Shown here piece by piece: positions 34,910 to 46,990 of a stretch of DNA of 64,000 nt (position 1 is its first letter; each line of letters opens with the position of its first letter). Origin of the DNA: Stichopus chloronotus (taxonomy: Eukaryota; Echinodermata; Holothuroidea; Aspidochirotida; Stichopodidae); NCBI GenBank assembly GCA_021234535.1, contig CM037840.1, positions 17,067,415 through 17,131,414 of the forward strand. Reading direction: 5' to 3'. The notes under the pieces are model-generated. The model was not told the origin of the DNA and made no database searches. It saw only the letters and a list, made by a program, of their open reading frames with translations. Both the position numbers and the translations under genes were made by a program.

Positions 34910-37900
34910 AAAGCTAGCTTGCAGGACTGAAGTAAAGTACCAGCTCAGTTAGACCAGTATCCTGGCACTGGATATGGACGTTCCTTCAAATCCAGCTCTC
35001 GGACTCGAGGTGAGTGTAGTGGAGGAGGCGGTTGAAGAGGAAAATGAGGAACAGGCACTGGATCCTAACAGCCCTGTGTGGTTGTTCAGTTGGTACCTGA
35101 GTCGCCTTGAGATCCACTGAGTAAGGGAATAAAGAAAGAATAAGAAAAAAGAGTTCATTCTGATGGAGTCTAGTCTGTCTCCTACACTGGCCCCAAACAC
35201 CGGCGTGAAGAGTTGTAGGTGACCTCAGACCCAATTAAAGAAGGGAGATGGATTACTAGCAGATCCGGCACAGCCAGAATCTAAGTACTTCTAGACCACA
35301 ATTTGCCTAGTCCTGGTCTGGGACCTCAAAGAAATCGAGCAAAAGAAGCAGGGAAAAAAATGATACTTGATTTCTTTGGACTTAGAGAGGGAGCTGATGT
35401 AGGAAATCCCCTAGACAGGAGGAAGAGCCTATGTAGCTCTGGCCTGCTGGCCTCATTGCTGGAGAGGAGCAGGGAACTCGCACTGGCCCGACGACTCCGA
35501 GAGAACCTAGTCCACTGGCTGCGGCACCCGCTCCGGCAGCCGGTGTTTCAGTGTTCCAGAGGGAGAGGCTCTTTATGTTGAGGGAAAACAAATCTTGACT
35601 GTCAGGAATCAGCAGTCGGCAATTGCCCCTTTGACCAGGGCTTCATGGACGGTTGGACTGTGGGAAGCAACAAGGTTATCACCCAGCTCTTGAAGGGGAT
35701 GTTAAACTTTTGCCAGATCGCAAGGTGGTTGGCCCCCTCCTGTGATCTGTTGGAGGTGGTCTGGTTGCTTTCGCAGCCACCTAGGAACCTCCACACATAG
35801 CTTCGATACCTGACCTCACGAATTTAACTCTTTTCTGAGTGCCTGCAGCGTTATCTCATTGCTAGAGCTGTTACAGGCTCTAACTATTGCAGATTTGAAA
35901 ACCATGGTGTTTGCGTCTGATCCTGGATCCATCCTTTGTTCCTTAGAATCAACTGCCTGTCTTTGTCCCTGTGACATTTTCATCCTGGAGCTGAAGTTCA
36001 TCTCTTTGGAGGTGGAGGACAAAGTTTAGTGCCCTGTCGGGGCCCTCAAATGGTATCTTGAGAGAACTGGACACCTCAGAGACTGTTTATCCTGCCCTTA
36101 GAGTTGTTCTCCCTGGCGTTAAAGGACATGACATCCAGATAGCTGGTACAATTCATCACTCCCCACGTCTCTTGGCTGAAAGTGCGGGCTAACGACGTCT
36201 GTGGATTTGTTCCTTCTTTGGCTCTCTTCACTGGAGTTTTGAAGGAGAACATCTCCAAAGTGGGTCCTTGGAAGACCCCCAAAATTTTTGTAAAGTGCAG
36301 CAGGGACAGATGAACTTGAGGTAGTATTCAGATGTGCACCGTTGGGTGTTCAGATGGGTAGGTCCTGCCCCTGGGGTCTCCCACCACTGTAACAGTACTA
36401 CTCAGTGCATTTGATGTGTTGAGGCAGGTATTGAAATAAATATCCCAAAACGCACCTGGTTGGGTTATTCACTAACGATTCACTCACCAGCCTCACTTCC
36501 TCCCTTCCCCCCAGTACAAGAGAGTGGGACATGACATGACGGTGGGTTGATTGTCTAGACTTGGGGATTTTACAGTAGTCCATTCTGTCACCAAACTACT
36601 AGAGGTTCATTGCTGGTACTCTTACACAATGAATTGGCATTTGGGCACCCTTTTTATGTGTTTTATCCTTCCTTAATTGCCAGCCGTTTGGTCTTGCAGC
36701 AAAGTTTTCACTGTGCATATACATCCTTTCTAATCTTCTCCCTTTTTCATCCTTTTGAGGATCCTACAACATGCCTGACTTGGATTCATCCTTACCACCT
36801 TTCTATGGCCTTTTTGTATGAGTATCCTTTTCATTTGCGCATTTGTGAATGCCTTTTTCACACGTGTATGGACTAGTTCCAAACCGGATGTCTGTAGCAT
36901 TGTATTTTACGTAACTTTGGTCGGTAATTATTCATGTAATGTTATTTAGGCTCTAATGCTAGTCTTCCTCCTGTGTGTATCCTTCAGCATTGTTTTTTTG
37001 CATGCATTTTAATCCCAAAATTGGGGTCCTCCTCTCTCTTGAGGCATTTGGGTCTTAGTTTTTCAGAGTTGTTTAGGAGGGGAACTTAGTGTTGGGATTC
37101 ATTTTCCTTTGTGCCTGCTCTGGGCAAACATTGGTACTTGTCTATGTCATTCGTTTCCTTAGCCTCTCCTTCAGGTATGCAGAGATCTCAGGATGTTTGT
37201 TATTCATGTTAGAAGTTCCAACCCTTTAGCGCACAGGACAGCCATCCCCAATGCCCCAGGTGCTGGCCTCATGAAGAAGACCATCCGTGTGCTGTCTGCC
37301 ATTATTGGTCACCTGAACGTTGAACCTCTAGTCGGAATGGCTCAGCAAACACCAGGAACAACAGTTATGGTTGCTCTTAAAGTGAAAAAGAAGAAAGCTG
37401 TGACTTCTACCTGTCCGAGAGCCAAGTCTCTCCCCAAACCCAAAAGCCACACCCGGATTTGAGCCATGCCCGATAGCTGGGACCCAAGGATCCCACTCCC
37501 AAGGATCCCTTTGTGGATGACTGTGCCGTCCTTAGCCTTTTTGCTTCAAGTTCAGAGGCATTTTTTAGGCTGACCCATGACTTTTAGGCCTTCCCCCAAA
37601 TGCCTAGTGATAGGAGTCGCAAAGGAACTGGAAAATGTGTCGAGGATTGTAGGAGTTTTTCCTTGGACTCATCCCTTCCTCTGGGGAATCAGGATTTTCG
37701 GTGCCGCCGTCCCCAGTTTTTGCAAGTTAAAATTCTCCTTGAATGTTTTCCTGCGGATTGCGCTCCTCCTGAACTGTCAGGCCTCTCGGCTCCCTGTGCC
37801 GAGTTGGTGCAGCAGACTCGTCCTGTCTGATTTCTTGTTCCATGACGGCGATCTTTTGTTTGGTAGCAGTACATTGCAGGATATCTGAACAGCCATTCCT

Positions 37901-38150
37901 CCCAGTCGCTACTGGGGTGAGTTGGTCTCTGAGAAGGAGGATAACGAACTACTCCGGGGTACTGATATTTCTGTTGAGGCTTTCGAGCAAGCTGCCATAG
38001 TCCTACGATGGACTCTTGGCTAAGCGCCAGATCCGGCTCTCTCTGAACAGAGCTGCCAACTTTGTGGTTTACGTTGAATGCAGCCTCTACGGCTCCACTG
38101 GCATCCATTCTCGTCTCAAAACCGCCCTGGTTTAAACTGAACAACCCTGA
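34763..38150. mobile_element. Degenerate retroelement-like block (intron)
   Basis: The block is GC-richer than its surroundings and full of short coding-like pieces in changing frames on the + strand. Examples are an acidic stretch DVPSNPALGLEVSVVEEAVE near 34,979, LLELLQALTIADLKTMVFAS near 35,857, and a frame of 89 codons at 37,193-37,462. No reverse transcriptase motif, recombinase or terminal repeat was seen. Family A resumes at about 38,185, immediately after it. A decayed DIRS/Ngaro-like gag region is my best guess, with low certainty; other decayed elements or a processed pseudogene are possible. Confidence 0.3.
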
Positions 38151-38184
38151 TTCTCGAGGATGCCGAGTATGGTTAGCGCTTCCA

Positions 38185-38900
38185 ATCAGGAAGTAAAATA
38201 TGAAAACCTATTGAGGGAGATATCTCAGCAGTGGAATGTTTTTGGAACTTCAACCTTTTACCATTGGTAGCACATAATGAGTAGATAATGTCCGGCATTT
38301 TGTATGGAGGTCAAAGTTCATGCAGGGTCAGTAGAGGACAGTTTGAAAACCTTGTAAACATGGTATCTCAAGAACGGAAAGGTGCTTGAACTTCAAAGTT
38401 GGTGTGCTGATAGTCCATTGTGAGTAGATGATCCCTATTGTTTTTTGTGGTAGTCAAAGGTCATTTGAGGTCACTAAAGCTGAAAGTATGAAAACCAGTC
38501 AAAGGGAGGTATCTTAGCAATGGAATGTTACTGGAACTTCAAAGTATTATCATTGGTAGCACTTAATAAGTAGAAAATATCTGTAATTTTTATAGAGGTC
38601 AAAGGTCATGTGAGGTCAATAGAAGACATAGTTCTAAAAGCTTGTAAACACAGTATCTTATGGAGGGAAGGGTGCTTGAACTTCAGTGGTATTGTGTTGG
38701 TAGTCTACTGTAGGTAGATGACCTGTGTCGATTTTCATGGAGGTTAAAGGTCATTTGAGGTCATCACAGGTTAAAGTATGAAAACATGTTGAGAATGATG
38801 TTTCAGCAACTGAAATGTTACTAGCACTTCAGAATGTCAAAACTGGTAGCACTTGATGAGTAGATGATATCTGTTATTTGAATTACCCCATGATACACTA
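38185..38900. repeat. Family A array (intron)
   Basis: About five units of the alternating type, with TATCTCAGCA-TGGAATGTT-CTGGAACTTCAA units next to GTAAACATGGTATCTCAAGAAC units. A perfect AGGTCAAAGGTCA lies at about 38,597. Confidence 0.88.
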
Positions 38901-39550
38901 GAAAGTCATCTTTTCATACTGAGTCCATTGATAAACTCACAGACTCAATGATCTTAGAGATGTGTATTCATAGCAAATGTCAACAGTTGTGGACCTTCTT
39001 GTTTGAAAATTGGGTAATATTTTTGGGAAGTCAAGTGTCACATCTTGTCATAACTAAAATTTAATAAGATGGACCATTCCCATCCACCCCCCTTTGCTCC
39101 TTGCCAAGAGGTAAATGTTTATTGACAGGTAAATGTTGGTAAATAGAATTTGGTCCCCTTTTCTTGAACAAGTTACTAAAAGCCAATCATTTAGCATCAC
39201 TTAACATAGTTTTTTAGATTTATTAGCTACTCATTTGCCAGCAACTATCTGTCAAGATTAACAAATTGTTTTGTTATAGTCACCTTTTCCCAAGAGAACT
39301 ACCCTTAAGCATGAAAATATTTTTCAAGTTGCCTTTTTCAGACTTTTAACCACACTTTGGTGTCAGGAACTTTCACTTTATTACCTTGGTTCAAGTAACA
39401 GATATATCATTAGCACAATTTTCCTATGTGGTTTACATTCAGGGTTTACATTCTTGTGTTCTGTTTTTTGTTTTAATATGGTCGCTCTTCCTCTCCCTTG
39501 GTTGCCTTTGTTGAAAGTGATTGTATACATGTGTTTGGAAAAAAAGGAGA

Positions 39551-39590
39551 TATTGCTAAGGAATCACAAAGTTCTTGGACTTTCTGGTTC
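39551..39590. repeat. Family A right-end hairpin
   Basis: GCTAAGGAATCACAAAGTTC then TTGGACTTTCTGGTTC. It has the same end motif as at 17,864 and 21,749, placed 650 bp past the last recognisable unit and 135 bp before an exon. Confidence 0.75.
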
Positions 39591-39723
39591 AACCAATTGA
39601 ATCCAAAAACTTCCAACTCTCAGTAAATGAACTCATGTTATCATATACACTGCCTTATCATTAAAAAGAAAAGCATTCTTAATATTAGCACATTGAAGAG
39701 AGCAATGTAATTTTCTTTCACAG

Positions 39724-39900
39724 ATGTTAACTCCCTGACTCTCTACTTTGGTGTTAAGTTTTATCTAGAGGATCCTTGTCAACTGAAAGAAGAGATTACA
39801 CGCTACCAGTTTTTCCTTCAACTCAAGCAGGACTTGCTTGTGGGCAGAATACCATGCAACAACAAAATGGCAGCTGTTTTAGCCAGTTTATGTGTGCAAT
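39724..39900 (+). CDS. FERM gene exon: F1-F2 junction and F2 lobe
   Basis: This 177-bp exon starts after TTTCACAG and ends before GTAAGTG. It enters in phase 1, completing an Asn codon, and leaves one base of a Ser codon. It encodes [10 protein letters not shown] (last F1 strand), [20 protein letters not shown] and [11 protein letters not shown], then [10 protein letters not shown], the acyl-CoA-binding-protein-like F2 helices. The spacing R-Y-x-x-F-L-Q-x-K-x-D-x-x-x-G-R-x-x-C is diagnostic of FERM. This exon gives the best similarity to EPB41L4A. Confidence 0.96.
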
Positions 39901-39904
39901 GTAA

Positions 39905-42255
39905 GTGTAGCATTATATGAACCTGAAAGGATTTAGATTCCAAACTAATTTTTGGGAGTGATCCTTGTAACAATGTGAATGAGAAAGGTTGAATCCTTTT
40001 GTGCAAAGGTCAAACAGGATGTATGCAGTTAACCCTTTTGATAAAGGGAAAAGTGCTTGTACTTCAAACTCTGTAGGCAGAGGTTAGATGAGTCTCTTTA
40101 GTAATGTGTGCCAGGGTTGTCGATTAAGCCGATATTCGTTTATTGCTTGCACGGAAAACTCATATCAATGATTAATTTCTATAGCAAAATTTCTGGGATA
40201 TCTTCTGAGCTATGCCAATGATAATGGAACTATTAACTACTGTAAGAGATTCTTACAAGCCTCCAGTTTTGGTTTGAAATTAGAAAATCCTTTTTTTCCC
40301 CTGTAGGTCCATTGCATTGTAATCTCCCTCCTCTTCCTTGCTGACTTCATTTAGGAATCATCACATAACTGTGTGAATAATGGGTCTGTCACTTTTCTGG
40401 GTGATTTTTTCACCCATCATGATGATTGATTTGAATTATACAAATAAATTATCATGAATTAATCTTTTCAATCTTTGGTCCTTTAACTTCTATGCTCCAG
40501 CTTAAGATTATGTCAACCAATTTATATTTTACATTTCTTATGTTGAAATTGACAACATTATTGCCAATTCAGATATGTTGAGATGTAGAATACATATTGT
40601 GTGAGAATTTTCTTTGAAATTGCAAGTTGTTGAGCTATATGTTCCTTACTGCATAGCTTAATGTAACAGGTCATTTTTCGTTCACGTTGAATACTACTTA
40701 ATTGTTAAAGCCACTCCTATGTCATTGAAAACTGTCACGCATGTAGAAAAGTCAAATGAAAACTTCACTTGACTAGTTTCATCTCAAGGTTTTGCCCTAG
40801 AAAATGATTTTTTCATTGGAGTTTATTGTCAGTACCCACAGCTATCCCAAACCTGGAACAAAACTGTGGCAGGCATCTTGATTGGAATAATGTATTTTGT
40901 GAACGCTTTTTGACTGGTAGGAAAACAAAAGTTGAAAACCTTCAGTTCTGGTACATACATGGATTAGTATCAAGTTGGGTTTAATGCAAAAATCAAGCAA
41001 AGAAAATCTCTATTTTGGTCTTTGTGTTACATTAAAATAAAAAATTTAGAAACATGTAGTTTGGTTATGAAATGCATTTGCACATCAACTGTTTTTTTGC
41101 ATTCTAAAAGACAAAATGTTGATTTTAAGTGGCCACACAAATGAGAGTAAATATCAACTTAATTTCTTCCTACAACATGCTACATTTCATCTATACCTCT
41201 AAATTGAAAAAAAATTGCCCAGTGTCTCAAATTTTGTAAACAAAGTTTGTGTCAGAAGTAGAATACAACAGGAAGAATAATAACAATGTGCAGATGTTGC
41301 AGTTCCAAGAGACATATAGTTATATATATATGCGTAAAATATTAACCAGAAAGCTTGTAAAGCTATATTCTCTTAACAAAATCAGTTGTTATAAAAAAAG
41401 ATGCTAAAAAAGGACAGTGTATTTAATATTCCTGTTAGAAAGCTGTTCATGTTCAGTAATAATCCTAGGCAAAGTTGCAACGTTCTTTGTAAATACCTTC
41501 TGAAAGCACTCATTGTTACCTTACATTCCATAAGATGTGAGTTTTGTAAAGATACAAAATCAATTTCAGTATTTGTTATCTTTTTTCCCTGTGAATGCAA
41601 AGGAATATAATCTACCTGTTTGAGCAAAAGAACGTATTATAACAACCTTAATAAATGAGACAAAAAATAAAACCTTAACAATCATCTTCTTCGTCACACG
41701 TGAGGTTTTCTGAGCGATAATCCAGTGTTATGGGTTGATAAACCTGAATTATGAAATGATAAACCTGGATTCCTTATTCATTTGATGTTAAGTTTGCCAT
41801 GGTACACTTTACTCTTGGGTACATGGTATGAAATTAAACAGAAGAAGTAAAACCATTTGCATTCACCCTTCTTTAGCATGTACTGTACCCTCTATTTTGC
41901 AGCGTGTGCTCCCTCACCTCATATAACCTATGCAATTACGGAAGGGCGATGGCCAGATACACACACATGGTCAATACGGTAATGCATATGTTATATGAGG
42001 TGAGGATGTTATTAGTGAAGTCTTAAACCAAGGAGTTTTGGGGAGTTTGAAGCAAGTGGTGGATTTAGCCTGTGAAAAGACAAGCGTTTCCTAGGTTGAT
42101 GTTGAAGGGTATATTATATTTAACACAAATTGTAAGAACCTTTTATCACTATATTTAACAGTTTGATCTTTTTACCAAACAGGTTTTATCGTCGTTCATA
42201 CATTTACAATTTCCAGAAGACTGTCTGCTATTAGAGTTTGCATTGAATTATTTGT
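39905..42255. other. Intron, nothing recognised
   Basis: AT-rich. CTCACCTCATATAACCTATGC at 41,910-41,930 and GTTATATGAGGTGAGG at 41,988-42,003 form a short inverted pair about 60 bp apart. No gene or known repeat. Confidence 0.45.
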
Positions 42256-42268
42256 CTTCACTTTACAG

Positions 42269-42389
42269 CTGAATTGGGTGATTTTGATTCCTCCCAACAC
42301 AGTGATGGATATATCTCTGAGTTTAGGTTCATCCCAAATCAAAGCGAAGATTTTGAGCATCGTGTTGCAGACTTACATCAAGCATTAAG
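42269..42389 (+). CDS. FERM gene exon: F2 lobe
   Basis: This 121-bp exon follows the acceptor CTTTACAG and is followed by the donor GTACTG. It completes a Ser codon and encodes SELGDFDSSQHSDGYISEF then RFIPNQSEDFEHRVADLHQA, ending with two bases of an Arg codon. S-E-L-G-D-(Y/F)-D is the conserved F2 motif of band 4.1 proteins. The helix ending in LHQAL leads into the next exon. The donor GTACTG is weaker than the others. Confidence 0.95.
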
Positions 42390-42594
42390 GTACTGTACTT
42401 AAGTATATTTAATTATAATTACATGGTTATTATTTGTTTTTTTTTTTTTCATGATGATGTGAATTCCCAGTGTGTTGTGTTCATATATGCACATGCAGTT
42501 ATGTGACTCAATACAGTACAGCTCAAGTTTAACTCCCATAGCTGTGTTATTATGCTTGTTTATATTCCTTTAAATTTGTTGATATGTTTTTGAT

Positions 42595-43975
42595 TTCTTG
42601 CTGAAGGCAGGTAAGGAATCTATGCGATGGTGATGGCGTGTGTGTGCATGTATGTGTGTGTGTGTGATGCCTTGGCTTGTAAATATGATATCTCAAGAAG
42701 GGAAAGTTGTGTGAACTTCAATGTTGGCGTGTAGGTAATCCATAGAGGTAGATGGTCCCAATTCTTTTTCAGGTAGGTCAAAGTCATTTGAGGTCACTAG
42801 TGGGGATAGTCTGAAAACCTATCAAGGAGGATATCTCAGCAACTGAAAGTTGCTGGAACTTCAAACTGAAACCATTGGTAGCACTTGATGAGTAGGTGAT
42901 CTCTGTCAAGTTCTGATGAGGTTAAAGGTCACATGAGGTCAGTAGAGGACATACCTTGAAATCTTGTAAATACGGTATTTCAATGGGGAAAGTTACCTAA
43001 ACTTCAAAGTAGGAATGTAGGTAGTCCATTGTGAGTAGACTGTCCGTATTCTTTTTTGGGGAGGTCAAAGGTCATTTGAGGTCACCAGTGGGGATAGTCT
43101 GAAAACCTATCAAGGAGGATATCTCAGCTACTGAAAGTTGCTGGAACTTCAAACTGAATCCATTGGTAGCACTTGATGAATAGATGATCTCTGTCAAGTT
43201 CTGATGAGGTCAAAGGTCACATGAGGTCAGTAGAGGACATAGCTTGAAAATCTTGTAAACACGGTATTTCAATGGGGAAAGTTACCTAAACTTCAAAGTA
43301 GGAATGTAGGTAGTCCATTGTGAGTAGACTGTCCGTATTCTTTTTTGGGGAGGTCAAAGGTCATTTGAGGTCACCAAAGGTTAAAGTCTGAAATCCTATT
43401 AATTAGGATATCTCAGCAAGTCATAAAGTTGCTAGAACTTCAAACATAGAGTATTGATAGCATTTGATAAGTAGATGATCTCTGTCAAGTTTTGGTGAGG
43501 TCAAAGGTCACATGATGTCAGTAGCGGACATAGCTTGAAAACCTTGTAAACACGTTATCTCAGTGAAGGAAAGTCGCTTGAACTTCAAAACTGGTAACTT
43601 TGGTTGCTCTTGATGAGTAAACAGTCTCTGTCAGATTTTTGGGAAGTGAAGGGTCACACAAGTTCACTAGAGGTCATAGTGTAGAAACATTGTAAACATT
43701 GTATCTCCAGTAGGAAAAGTTGCTGGAACTTAAAACTTAGTGTATATTTTGGCCATTGTGAGTAGATGATCCCTATTGTTTTTCATGGAGGTCAAAGGTC
43801 ATATGAGGTCACCAGCAGTGGAGTTTGAAGACCTTGTAAGGAAGATACATTTCAGTGACTGTTTTGTTGTAGATATGATATCTCAAGGAGGGTAAGGTGA
43901 GTGAACTTGAAATTTGTATGTTGGTTATCTTTTCTTCATAAATATTGGCAAAGAATCACATAGTCCTTTGACGTT
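42595..43975. repeat. Family A array with 288-bp higher-order repeat (intron)
   Basis: The left end (CTTGCTGAAGGCAGGTAAGG, ATCTATGCGATGGTGATG) is followed by a TG tract and about nine units. The segment 42,777-43,080 is repeated nearly base for base about 288 bp downstream (TGGGGATAGTCTGAAAACC at 42,801 and 43,089). The right-end motif (GGCAAAGAATCACATAGTCC) is at about 43,947. Five perfect AGGTCAAAGGTCA words occur between 43,060 and 43,800. Confidence 0.93.
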
Positions 43976-44745
43976 TTGGTCACACTTTTTGGTTTTGATG
44001 ATAATTGTAACCTTTGTAATTATGCAGACGTGTATGTGTATGCGCGTGTGTGCGTGTATGCGTGTGTGTGGGTGCCCTTGTTTTCGGGTGGGATCGAGGA
44101 CCGAAGCAATAGATTTTAGGTCCTCTGTAGAAAATTCAATAGATTTCTCCGGTCCTCTCAAGATTAATAATAGAGAGTCTATTGTTAAGGTTAGGGTTGA
44201 GGAAGAAAAAACAAAAGCAAGCACAATGAGGTTCTCGAATGAATGGAAAACAAAGTTGTGTGTGTATGTATGTGTATATGTATGTTTGTGACGCCCTACT
44301 TTTTAAACATGATATCTCAAGAAGGGAAGCTTGGACTAATCTTATATTTGGAATGTAGGTGAAACACATTGAGTCAAAGAACCCTGTTGCTTTTGATGGA
44401 GGTCAAAGGTCATTTGAGGTCAACATGGGTCAAATTGTGAAAATCTTGTAAGCACAATATCCCAAAGAAAGAAATCTTGGACAAATGTCTTATTTGGTGC
44501 TTGGTGTACCTCATTGAGTTCAACACCCCTATTGATTCTGGTGGAGGTCAAAGGTCACTTGAGGTCAACAGGACTCAAATTGTGAAAACATTGTTAACAC
44601 AATATCTCAAGAAGGGAAGCTTGGACAGATGTCATATGTAGTGTGTAGATGTATTTTATATAGAGTACAACAACGCTACAGTTCTAATGGAGGTCAACAG
44701 CCACTTGAGGTCAACAAGGGTTAAACTAAGAGAACATTGTAAATA
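43976..44745. repeat. TG-rich leader and family A units (intron)
   Basis: A leader with GATAATTGTAACCTTTGTAA and TATGCAGACGTG, then GT-rich runs (44,030-44,070; 44,255-44,290), then three units with AGGTCAAAGGTCA at about 44,399 and 44,545. About 190 bp of other sequence (44,090-44,250) is placed between the two TG-rich runs. Confidence 0.85.
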
Positions 44746-46435
44746 AGCTGCATTGATATACCTGGCATACATAGCTTGGCATTGACACTTATGGTATCAA
44801 ATTTAACAGCTAACATGTATACCAAACATACCAGGTACACTTGGAAAGATGGATAATACTTAGTAAAAAGTAAAGCCATGTGAAGGAACCATCTGATACC
44901 TTCTCGTTCGCTCAGGTAGTCGATCAGAGAGAACACACCTGAAGTGCAAACATATTCTTACCTTCACACAATGGCTTATGCTTCATTGGCTGATGGATGG
45001 TTGTAGTGTGTAAATGCTATAGTTAGAACGTATGAAATTGAAATAGTCAGTGATTGGGGGCTACAAAAAATTCCAAGACACATGCTTCAAGTTGTGTATA
45101 CAAAAGCTGGCAAACCTGTGTTTTGGTGGAAAAATCATTTTACAATTCCAAATTTATCTGTTGTCTCCAAGGAGAGTCCACATAAATGGAGGTACTTTTA
45201 TTTTCCTCACACTGAAGGCTAGTATACACTTATAGTTACACACAAATATTTTGTCTATACCCAGCTCAGTTGGCAGTGGATCTGGTTGCTGTAAGGATTT
45301 TTCAGTTCTTCAGGGTTCATTATGCAGCTGTGAGTTCGCTCACAGGTGGTTTAAAAAATTCTGGGAGCGTACGACAAACGTCTCGACCCAGATATTTATT
45401 TTAAAAAAAAGAAAGGTAGAAAAAAGTTTTCCATGCCATTCTTTTCAAGGATAAAGGTGGAACAAACTGCACCTGTACAAGTTCCGTTGAGGAGTATAAG
45501 GGGAGGGTGGCCCAGCGTTGACAAAGTTTGGCCAACTTGTTCTAGTCATTTTTCAAAAGAAAAAAAAAGGATTGATAACGAAGATAACAGACTAATGAAG
45601 GGTATACCTTATTTTTCAAGTATTGTGCAATACTGTAGTAAAAAGAAAATCACCTTGCTTTGCAGTGACTGCATAGTGGTTGCATTGCGTGTCGTCATCT
45701 CTTTCTTGTGCTGGTTTACTGCAGACATTTCCTTTTTTTCCCTCTCTTTTGACACCATCCAAACTTTGTTCCAAATAGGAGCAGATAGACAGGGATTTCC
45801 CACATACGTGCAAGTAAAAACAGAACTGAATAGCTGCAGTCCCTATGTGAGTTGTATATTTGCCTCTTGACCATTTCACACTTTTACAAAATCAGGTGAT
45901 TGAATCCTTTAGGATTTGGCTCCCATCACATGGAGCTTTCATCTCAAATAGGCCTACATAACTATAAAGTGGTTATATCTGAATTTTGACTCATGTTATC
46001 AATGTTCTTATTTATAAAAAAGGAAAATGTAATTGATTGGATTATTGATTAACAGTTTTTCAACAATTATAGAATTTAATATCAAAGTGAACAGCTGTTG
46101 TGAGCTGTTAATGAAACCGGAGGCAGGGGGGGGAGGGGCATTTGGCTTCCAAGTTGCTACTGTTGGTATAGCGATGTATCTTATCAAATCGCTACTGCAG
46201 TACTTATGCCTCACAATCTGGAAATCTAATGGAATTAATATAAACTTTAAAATCAGCATGAATTGTTTTCCTTAGAGACACTGCTTGTTTTGATGAGTTT
46301 TTTTTCTTTTATTTGTTGTATGGAGCCAACTATAGTGCGAGACTTTGTGTCCTACATTGAGGCCTGCAATACTTAAATTGGAACCTGGCAATTCTGAGAA
46401 ACTGCCTTATGTTGCTTTGGAATGGTGGATGAGTC
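44746..46435. other. Intron, possible tRNA-derived SINE traces
   Basis: Mostly unrecognised. CCCAGCTCAGTTGGCAGTGG (45,260-45,279) resembles a tRNA A-box and AGGGTTCATTATG (45,308-45,320) a weak B-box, as in tRNA-headed SINEs. No cloverleaf could be drawn, so no tRNA is called. A G-rich run lies at 46,125-46,138. Confidence 0.25.
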
Positions 46436-46439
46436 TCTT

Positions 46440-46990
46440 TTTGGTTCCTTGCCGAAGGCAGAAGGAATCTATGCGATGTAGATGTGTGTGTGTATGTATG
46501 TGCGTGTGTGATGCCTGCTTGTAAACACAATATCTCAAGAAGCGTAACTCTGAGTGATCGTATACTTGGCATGTAGATTGCCCATATTGAGTAGATGATC
46601 CCTATTGTTTTTGGTGGAGGTCAAAGGTCATTTGGGGTCACCAGAGGTCAAAAGGTAAGTACCTTGAAAATTGCTTGTAAACACGATATCTCCAGAACGA
46701 TAAATGTGAGAGATCTCATAGTTATCATGTGGATTGCCCATATCGAGTAGATGATCCTTATTTTTTTGGCCGAAGTGAAAGGTCATTTGGGGTCATGGGA
46801 GGTCAAAATGTGAAAAACTGGAATACACAGTATTTAAAGAACAGTCCTTCCAGTGAATTTTATACTTGTAATGTAGAATCCTCTTGTTGATTTGATGGTT
46901 CCTATGCATTTTTGTAGAGATGAAAGTTAGTTTGGGGTTATTTGACATCAAATTGTTCAAAATGAAAGTAGGTACTATTGGCGTAATTAA
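46440..46990. repeat. Family A block with left hairpin (intron)
   Basis: The left hairpin TTCCTTGCC-GAA-GGCAGAAGGAA is at 46,445-46,467. A TG tract and about three units follow, the first with AGGTCAAAGGTCATTTGGGG and CACCAGAGGTCA. Confidence 0.9.

Noticed and set aside
37193..37462. 89-codon basic frame inside the 34.8-38.1 kb block
   Set aside because: It ends in a Lys-rich run and might suggest a ribosomal protein pseudogene, but no ribosomal protein matched; left as part of the degenerate block.
37689..38144. 151-codon frame on the minus strand
   Set aside because: No family resemblance; it lies in the degenerate retroelement-like block where both strands have chance frames due to higher GC.
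45260..45330. tRNA gene
   Set aside because: A-box and B-box-like words occur, but no acceptor stem or cloverleaf can be formed; at most a SINE trace.
45433..45870. 145-codon frame in the intron before the last visible exon
   Set aside because: No domain, no fit to FERM protein order and no matching splice phase.
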